64,000 nucleotides of DNA from Vulcanimicrobiota bacterium (GTDB lineage Bacteria > Vulcanimicrobiota > Xenobia > Xenobiales > JADMJV01), in NCBI GenBank assembly GCA_019637395.1, contig JAHBVR010000003.1:310001-374000 (forward strand), in the 5' to 3' direction. Positions 58,816 to 64,000 of the stretch are shown here, one piece after another; the stretch's first letter is position 1, and every line of letters starts with the position of its first letter. Below the pieces are notes generated by a model that ran no database searches, was not told the origin of the DNA, and saw only the letters and a list, made by a program, of their open reading frames with translations. The position numbers were made by a program, and so were the translations under genes.

Positions 58816-59709
58816 TTACTGTTCGAGGTTAACCGTCAACGGCGAGGGTTGGCCGTTGCGCTCCAGATTGAAGTTCAGCGACTGCGCGTTGCGCAATTCC
58901 ATGAGAATCTCGGGCAGATTCTCGACCGCCTTGGCCGGCTTGTTGTTTAGAGAAAGCACCACATCGCCGGATTGGATACCCAGCCGCGAGAAGGGGTTTT
59001 CGCCACCTTTATAGTTGATCTGCACGCCGATGCTCTCGCCGTTGCGCAGCACCGGCTTGACCAGGATGTTGCCGATCCACTGGCCTTTATTGTCGATATC
59101 CTCGCGCAGCTCTCGACTGGTTTTATAAGGGCCTTTCTGAGGCTCGACGGGAGGCGGAACCGGCTGGAAAGTGCCCGTCACGTTGACCGAAACCGGCGGT
59201 GGGGGCGGGCTGGTGTTGTTGGCCACCGACATCGAAATCGTGTATTCCAGATTGCGCGCGTCGCGCAAACGGGCCTGAAAAGCGCCGACTTCGATCACCT
59301 TAAATCCTTGAAAATCTTCGCCCAGAGCCACCACGGCCGTGTCCTGACTGCCTGGGGCCTGCAGTACCGCCAGAGCCTGTCCCTGGCCCTCCAGAGTGCC
59401 TACCAGGGTGGGTAGAGCGGTGGCATTCACGGCTGCAGGCGGGTTGGTGCCATTGCCTGTGGTCAGGCCGGTCAGGGGGCCGGCGCCGCCAGGCGTGGGC
59501 GAAGCTTGCGGATGGGCGCTCAAAAGCGCCATCAACTCGCCGGGATTGGTGGGACCGGGGGGAGCGATAGGCACACCGCCGCCGGTTTGCTGACGCTGGG
59601 GGCGGTTGCTGAACTGCCGTTCCATCACCGCGCAAACGACATCGCCGCAGAGATAGGCCAGCAGGGCCACGCTCAGCAGCGGTAGAGCGGGGTGTTGGGG
59701 CAATTTCAT
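58816..59709 (-). CDS. GspC-like type II secretion protein with PDZ domain
   Basis: A 297-residue protein: a single N-terminal membrane segment (PLLSVALLAYLCGDVVCAVM), a Pro/Gly/Thr-rich linker, a homology region (LPTLVGTLEGQGQALAVLQ ... VALGEDFQGFKVIEVG) typical of GspC/PulC, and a C-terminal PDZ domain (INYKGGENPFSRLGIQSGDVVLSLNNKPAKAVENLPEIL). GspC links the inner-membrane platform of the type II secretion machine to the outer-membrane secretin. ATG 59709 starts the protein; an upstream open extension is unlikely. It overlaps the upstream unknown gene by 4 bp. Confidence 0.8.
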   Translation of the reverse strand: MKLPQHPALPLLSVALLAYLCGDVVCAVMERQFSNRPQRQQTGGGVPIAPPGPTNPGELMALLSAHPQASPTPGGAGPLTGLTTGNGTNPPAAVNATALPTLVGTLEGQGQALAVLQAPGSQDTAVVALGEDFQGFKVIEVGAFQARLRDARNLEYTISMSVANNTSPPPPPVSVNVTGTFQPVPPPVEPQKGPYKTSRELREDIDNKGQWIGNILVKPVLRNGESIGVQINYKGGENPFSRLGIQSGDVVLSLNNKPAKAVENLPEILMELRNAQSLNFNLERNGQPSPLTVNLEQ

Positions 59710-60884
59710 CGAGAATAATGCTCCATAGCTAGAATGAAAGCGTCTTCGCCGGTCAGGTCTAACTGCAACCTGGCCGGGATTTGTTCCCAAGTCAGACCCT
59801 GAGATCGGTATTGCATGATCTGGGCCAGGTCCAACTGGCTCATGCGGGCGATCTGCAGTGCGATCGCCTGCTCGGCCAGCAGCCAGTTGGTTTTGGAGAG
59901 CATCAGGTCCTCGCTGGGGGTGGCCTTATAGGCGCGTAGCATGAGGGGCCGGATGGCCACCTTCTCGTCCACCGTCAGGCGGAAGTGCTCGTAGCGCAAC
60001 GGCATTTCCACCGGGAACTTCTTGCGCTTGCGGGCGCACAGCACGGTGCCTTTGGTGTAACCGGTCAGCAAAGGATAAACCCCGGTAAGCGGCCCGCGGG
60101 TCAAAACATCCGGGCGCATTCCAAAGGCCAGGCAAATCTCCGACCAGGAAAGCTGCTGGCCGCCGCGGGCAGCCAGGATGGAGTCCATGGTGAGCGGCCG
60201 ATGGTGGGCCAGCACACCGGCCAACACCCAATCGCCGACCACCAGCGCGCCTTTGCCGGCGGTGTCGGTCAGAATCTCCTCAGGACAGCCGAAGGGATCG
60301 TCCAGAGCGCGCCGGATACGCTTGATCTCGTCATCATCGAGCTTGAAGCGGATGACCTGAGTCTGAGTGGGAACCGTAGGAGGAAAAGCATTGATGGTCA
60401 GATCCCGCTTGAGGCCCGAGTAAACATCGGGAAGATAATGCAAAAGCTTGGGCTTATAGAAAGTGACTCCCAGTTGCAACAAATTGCGCACCGGAATGGG
60501 CAGCGTCATAGGATCGATTTCCACCCGCTCGGCCACCTCCAACCAGCGCATTTGGCGGCGCAATTCTAAAAGTTCATTCAGGCTGGCGCCTTTATGCATG
60601 AGCGCCAGGGCGATAATGGCGTCGGAGTAGCTGTAACCGGACAAAAACATTTCCTGCGGCACGCGGGCTGGAATCTCGTAGCTGTCAGCCAGCCATTCGC
60701 AGGCGAAGCGCATGTCCACCATCGCGCGCACTGAAGGTACCTGGGGTAAGGGGGCCACCACTTCCACCGAATCGCTGGCCGTAACCGCCGCATCCTCCGG
60801 AGCTGCCGAATCCGGCTGAGCCCCCGCCAGAGGAGCTGCGCACAAGAGTCCCAGAAGAACGAATGGAAAAATCTGCAACTTCAT
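59706..60884 (-). CDS. Exported protein of unknown function linked to the secretion cluster
   Basis: A 392-residue protein with a signal peptide (MKLQIFPFVLLGLLCAAPLAGA). The rest is helical with repeated motif-like segments: SYSDAIIALALMHKGASLNELLELRRQM near 80-107 and LDLAQIMQYRSQGLTWEQIPARLQLDLTGEDAFILAM at the end, i.e. the same 'helix - LxxGxSxxEL/TWEQI' pattern. I do not recognise a family. ATG 60884 begins the signal; the open frame further upstream is a shadow. It is divergent from the prepilin genes and overlaps the GspC-like gene by 4 bp, so it is probably a component of the same secretion or pilus system. Confidence 0.65.
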   Translation of the reverse strand: MKLQIFPFVLLGLLCAAPLAGAQPDSAAPEDAAVTASDSVEVVAPLPQVPSVRAMVDMRFACEWLADSYEIPARVPQEMFLSGYSYSDAIIALALMHKGASLNELLELRRQMRWLEVAERVEIDPMTLPIPVRNLLQLGVTFYKPKLLHYLPDVYSGLKRDLTINAFPPTVPTQTQVIRFKLDDDEIKRIRRALDDPFGCPEEILTDTAGKGALVVGDWVLAGVLAHHRPLTMDSILAARGGQQLSWSEICLAFGMRPDVLTRGPLTGVYPLLTGYTKGTVLCARKRKKFPVEMPLRYEHFRLTVDEKVAIRPLMLRAYKATPSEDLMLSKTNWLLAEQAIALQIARMSQLDLAQIMQYRSQGLTWEQIPARLQLDLTGEDAFILAMEHYSR

Positions 60885-60902
60885 AGGGGGGAACGTTATT
60901 CT

Positions 60903-61376
60903 TTGGGGAACAAAGCACCTGCGTTGAAAAGAAAAGCATTTACCCTGACGGAAGTCCTCATTGGACTGGCTCTGGCCAGCATTGTGCTGGGCGTGGTCTT
61001 GCAGAGCGCCACTCGCGACGTGGTCAGCGTGGCCCGCACTCCGGACCGCTATCAAGCGCTGCTGCGAGCCAGCCAGGTGCTCGAGTATCGCATGGAGGAA
61101 GACCGTCAGGGTGACGATCCACGCGGCAGCGCCGGCGAAAAATTTCCCTACGACATCAGCAACCGGCCGGTAGTCACCGACCCGCGCGTGGAACAGGTGG
61201 AAGTGGCGGTGGGAGCCGGAGCCGGGTTGCGCGAGTCGGTCTCCGCCTACCGGCTGCGCGTTCGGCGTCAGGCCAAGAATGCCGATCCGACGCCCAGCCC
61301 CAGTGCCAGCCCGGACGCCAGCGCCGCCAACGCGACCGCTCCAACCAGCACCAGCAGCAACGGCAGCACTCAGTGA
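60903..61376 (+). CDS. Type IV prepilin-like protein (GspI/GspH type)
   Basis: A 157-residue minor pseudopilin. It has the N-terminal methylation/cleavage motif: a short basic leader (LKRKA), then FTLTEVLIGLALASIVLGVVL, with Glu at +5 after the expected cleavage site, although the residue before Phe is Ala rather than Gly. The C-terminal 40 residues are a low-complexity Ser/Thr/Ala/Pro tail (PSPSASPDASAANAT). TTG 60903 or TTG 60924 is the likely start. It is coupled to the next prepilin gene by a GTGA overlap. Confidence 0.8.
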   Translation: MGNKAPALKRKAFTLTEVLIGLALASIVLGVVLQSATRDVVSVARTPDRYQALLRASQVLEYRMEEDRQGDDPRGSAGEKFPYDISNRPVVTDPRVEQVEVAVGAGAGLRESVSAYRLRVRRQAKNADPTPSPSASPDASAANATAPTSTSSNGSTQ

Positions 61377-62017
61377 AAAGAGGCTTTACGCTTTTTGAGG
61401 TGCTGATGACCCTGGGGTTGGTGGCCATCCTCACTTCCATTCTACTGCTGGTGGTGGTGCGCATCGCCCGTATGACGCGGGTTACCACCCAGGCGTCGCT
61501 GCGCCGCAAGCACTGGATCGATGCCACCGAGGTGATCCGTTGGGAACTGCGCAATTTGTTCGTTCCTCCTCAAGGAGAAGCCCCGACCAATGCCATTGCC
61601 ATCGGCCTGGTGGGAACTCCTGACACTCCCTTATGGGGTGAGCCGGGTTCTACCGAGGGTCGTGACTCACTCACTTTCTTGACTACTCAGCCGCGCAAGC
61701 AAAAGGGAATCTGCGAAGTCGGTTTCCGCGTGCAACCGCGTAGCGGCGGGGACGGACTCGACCTGGCCTATCGGGAATTCCCGTTGCGCAATCGCGCCGG
61801 ATTGCACGGTCCGTTGGACGCTCAGGAAGCGCCCTGGAATATTCTACTCGACGACGTTGTCCATCTCTCGCTGGACTACTCCGAGGACGGCTGGTTATGG
61901 AAACGAGACTGGACGCAAACGGCCGCCCCCAAGCGCGTGCGCGTCCATCTGGAGGCCAAGCGACTGCCGACCATCGACTTTCAGGTAACTCCCGGCATGG
62001 GGGGGGGCCGATGGTAA
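61373..62017 (+). CDS. GspJ-like pseudopilin
   Basis: A 214-residue prepilin-type protein: KRGFTLFEVLMTLGLVAILTSILLLVVV contains the canonical G|FTLxE cleavage and methylation motif, followed by a globular domain (about 60-205) with many aromatic and charged residues. The position between a GspI-like and a GspK-like gene supports GspJ, one of the minor pseudopilins that cap the secretion pseudopilus. GTG 61373 overlaps the upstream stop. A run of eight G after ATG near 62000 lies at its 3' end, where the next gene begins. Confidence 0.83.
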   Translation: MKRGFTLFEVLMTLGLVAILTSILLLVVVRIARMTRVTTQASLRRKHWIDATEVIRWELRNLFVPPQGEAPTNAIAIGLVGTPDTPLWGEPGSTEGRDSLTFLTTQPRKQKGICEVGFRVQPRSGGDGLDLAYREFPLRNRAGLHGPLDAQEAPWNILLDDVVHLSLDYSEDGWLWKRDWTQTAAPKRVRVHLEAKRLPTIDFQVTPGMGGGRW

Positions 62018-62988
62018 TTTTGATGGTGCTGGCCATGCTGCTTCTGCTGGTGGTATTCGGATTTCAACTGAGCGACTCGGCCGGGGCCCTGCACAAACTG
62101 GAAGACCGGGTGCGCCAAAGGGAGCAGAACTACCAGGTGGCCCGTTCCGCCGTCGAGTTGGCCATTGATCTCTTGAAAGTCGACGAAATGGACGTTGACT
62201 CGGCCCGCGACAGCTGGGCGCTGGGCAGCCAACGCCTGCGCTGGGAAGGACGCGACCTTTATTTGGAAATCCGCGACGAAGAGAGTCGCTTTCCCATCAG
62301 CCAACTGCCCGTTCCCGGCAAAGACGAGCCGGATCGAGTGCTTTATGCCCAGGCCCTGGAGCGGCTGCTGAACAAATCCGGCCTGGCCGGAGCCACCGCT
62401 CTGGCCAGTCTGCAAGACTGGACCGACCTGGACGACGACGTGCGCAGCAACGGCGCCGAACAAGGAAGCTACCCCCAATTGACGGTCAAAAACGGGCCGC
62501 TGGATAGCGTGGATGAATTGGAGCGCCTCAAGGGCTGGGGCCCCCCCCAGGTGCCGCCGCCCGCCCCTCTGGATCCCTCCAGTACCCGGCTGGATGAATT
62601 CAAAAGCATGTTCCAGAGCGAAGGTGGCAAAACGGGAGCCGCCAATTGGGGGGACTTCCTCTCCGCCTACGCGCAGGGCAAGATCAACGTGAACACCGCG
62701 CCCAAAGAGGTTTTAGGCAGCCTGGATGAGGCAATGAGCGATAGCATTGTCACCGAACTCATCGCATTTCGGTCGCGAAATGTTCTCCGGAACCAGGAGG
62801 ACTTGAAGAAAATTCCAGGCATAGACAATGACCTTGCCTTTCGATTGAACAAGGTGATGGGCTATGCCAGCCAGGTGTTTCGCGTGCGGGTCATCGTGAC
62901 CAGCCGAGAAATTCCGCTGGAATTGGAAGCCATGTTAGAACGAAAAAGCCAGAGGGAAATTGTGGTCCGCTATTGGAGGGCGCGCTGA
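62011..62988 (+). CDS. GspK-like minor pseudopilin
   Basis: A 325-residue protein beginning MVILMVLAMLLLLVVFGFQLSD and containing the GspK domain pattern: long helical region, LPVPGKDEPDRVLYAQALERLLNKSGL, DWTDLDDDVRSNGAEQG, INVNTAPKEVLGSLDEAMSDSIVTELIAFR and a helix-hairpin-helix-like segment (LKKIPGIDNDLAFRLNKVMGY). This protein caps the pseudopilus. ATG 62011 is the start, but it lacks the usual basic leader and cleavage site; with one more G in the run at 62000-62007 the ATG at 61997 would instead give MGGGPMVIL, a better prepilin start. Confidence 0.8.
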   Translation: MVILMVLAMLLLLVVFGFQLSDSAGALHKLEDRVRQREQNYQVARSAVELAIDLLKVDEMDVDSARDSWALGSQRLRWEGRDLYLEIRDEESRFPISQLPVPGKDEPDRVLYAQALERLLNKSGLAGATALASLQDWTDLDDDVRSNGAEQGSYPQLTVKNGPLDSVDELERLKGWGPPQVPPPAPLDPSSTRLDEFKSMFQSEGGKTGAANWGDFLSAYAQGKINVNTAPKEVLGSLDEAMSDSIVTELIAFRSRNVLRNQEDLKKIPGIDNDLAFRLNKVMGYASQVFRVRVIVTSREIPLELEAMLERKSQREIVVRYWRAR

Positions 62989-64000
62989 GTTTTTACAGCG
63001 TAGGCAAAGATTTCGGGAGCACCGGCACACGCGCGGTATCTCTGGGTCTTATCGGGGGTTCTGTTATTCCCCTGGACAAGGGTGGGCGGCCCGTAGCGGT
63101 CGCCCCCAGCCACTGCTTTACCTATCGCAAAGTGCGTCTACCCCAGGCCGGCGCCAAGGCCTGCCGCCGCATCGTTCAGGAAGAATTGACCTTCGGGCTA
63201 CCGCTCCCCCTGCACCAGTGCGTCTGGGACTATTACCTGCAGCCCGGTCCGGAAGCTTTCGCGGTAGTGGCGCAGCTCAGCAAATGGCAAGAGCTGAGCG
63301 GCCGCTGGGGAGCGATCCAGGGAGCGGATCCGGAGCCGCTTTGCTACCTGCGGGTAGCGCTCCACATGAACATCAGCGACGCCCTGATCGTGGACTTCGG
63401 CGCCTCCCACACCACCTGGGTTTCGATTGCCGGGGGCAAAATCGATTGGGTACGCACCATGATGCGCGGCGGTCAGGCGATGTCGCAACACCTGGCCGAC
63501 CAGGCGCGGGTGAGTCTGGGTGAAGCCGAGGACCTGAAACGCCGGCGCGGGGCCGAACTGCCTGAAGTGAAGGCTTTTCTGGGCGAACTACTGGAAGAGG
63601 CCCTGCTGCCCCGTCCGCTAACCCAGCGGCGCGTGTTGCTCTGCGGTGGGGGCGCCAACATGCCGGGTTTGCGCGCCTTTTTGCATGGCCAGCTGGGTAT
63701 CGAACCCGAGCCATTCCCTATGCCACCGCTGCTCAGCCCTCACGAACACGTCTCCGCCCTGGGGGCGGCCCTGAGCGCCCGCTTTGGCCAGCAACGTCTG
63801 AACCTGCAGTCGAGCACCCCCATGAGCAACGAAAGTAACCTGAATGCCGTGCTGGCGGTCGGCTTTGCCTGCCTGGGTCTGTGGATCGTCGGGCTGGAAA
63901 TTCGTTACCAGGGCCTGACCCGGGAGCAAGCCGGTCTGCGCGGCCAGTTCCGCAAGTCGGCGGCGGCCATGGGCGTGAATCTTCCGGCCAACCTGGATAG
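62973..64000 (+). CDS. GspL/PilM-like actin-fold protein (3' partial)
   Basis: At least 342 residues, running past the window end. The actin-like fold is evident: YSVGKDFGSTGTRAVSLGL (phosphate 1), DALIVDFGASHTTWVSIAGGKIDWVRTMMRGG (phosphate 2), and LLCGGGANMPGLRAFLHGQLG (adenosine), as in PilM/GspL; a membrane helix follows (VLAVGFACLGLWIVGLEI). The last visible part is a GspL-type periplasmic or coiled-coil segment. It probably links the cytoplasmic ATPase to the inner-membrane platform. TTG 62973 is the first plausible start, overlapping gspK by 16 bp; CTG 62985 is another. No stop codon occurs before the end. Confidence 0.85.
   Translation, partial: MEGALSFYSVGKDFGSTGTRAVSLGLIGGSVIPLDKGGRPVAVAPSHCFTYRKVRLPQAGAKACRRIVQEELTFGLPLPLHQCVWDYYLQPGPEAFAVVAQLSKWQELSGRWGAIQGADPEPLCYLRVALHMNISDALIVDFGASHTTWVSIAGGKIDWVRTMMRGGQAMSQHLADQARVSLGEAEDLKRRRGAELPEVKAFLGELLEEALLPRPLTQRRVLLCGGGANMPGLRAFLHGQLGIEPEPFPMPPLLSPHEHVSALGAALSARFGQQRLNLQSSTPMSNESNLNAVLAVGFACLGLWIVGLEIRYQGLTREQAGLRGQFRKSAAAMGVNLPANLD

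Noticed and set aside
1-64000. tRNA or rRNA genes
   Set aside because: No cloverleaf with GTTCRA or rRNA-like conserved blocks was noticed; a covariance-model scan was not possible.

Overview
The window is a G+C-rich, densely packed stretch of a bacterial chromosome. Genes abut or overlap by 1-17 bp in many operons (ATGA, GTGA and TTGA junctions). The gene set indicates a diderm bacterium: a TolC-type outer membrane factor with an RND pump, heptosyltransferase-like GT9 enzymes, GspC/I/J/K/L-type secretion genes, and lipoprotein signals with LspA. It also carries RNase Y and a 7TM-HD (PgpH-type) phosphodiesterase, which are commoner in Terrabacteria than in Proteobacteria. I infer a little-studied diderm lineage (Armatimonadota, Eremiobacterota or Vulcanimicrobiota are plausible). 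No rRNA or tRNA gene was recognised, so the placement is an inference from gene content only.

Layout. 0-3.2 kb: the end of a sugar/polysaccharide cluster (DegT aminotransferase, heparinase-like protein). 3.2-10.8 kb: DacB, a YihY membrane protein, a caspase-fold protein lacking both catalytic residues, and an operon of RNase Y, an unknown protein, a NuoC-like mini-protein, a TPR lipid/secreted protein and a MazG-like pyrophosphatase. 10.85-13.1 kb: a glutaminyl cyclase lipoprotein and an XRE-nuclease fusion converge on about 650 bp of tandem hairpin repeats. 13.2-15.7 kb: a frameshifted TPR gene and an lspA operon that includes a 50-codon gene. 15.7-17.5 kb: a response-regulator cyclase overlapping a cNMP-binding DUF1003 membrane protein. 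17.5-20.6 kb: a GDYXXLXY/DUF4401/DUF2157 membrane operon. 20.7-24.6 kb: a decayed Toprim-like gene, then grpE-dnaK-terminator-dnaJ.

24.6-34.2 kb: a miniature subtilase, MtnD, a rhodanese lipoprotein, HtrA, a small membrane protein whose start codon lies in a hairpin, an Rpn-type nuclease, and a PgpH-YbeY-CorC operon. 34.2-43.9 kb: a DUF5005-like secreted protein, three glycosyltransferases and a complete RND efflux operon. 43.85-48.5 kb: a compound palindromic repeat array, aspS-cdd, and a divergent cupin/nuclease-like versus ATP-grasp locus with CGCGAAA repeats between them. 48.6-56 kb: TauE, an RluA-type synthase, clostripain-family lipoprotein, an RlmJ-like protein, PolA and a PEGA-TPR protein. 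56-64 kb: a lipoprotein, a TPR protein with a degenerate cyclase domain, and two divergent arms of a type II secretion/type IV pilus-like cluster that runs off the end of the window.

The most unusual elements are the hairpin array at 11.7-12.3 kb beside a DNA-binding nuclease-like gene, the palindromic repeat families at 25.4, 34.3 and 43.9 kb, and several enzyme folds that have lost catalytic residues (caspase, class III cyclase, PolA proofreading domain).
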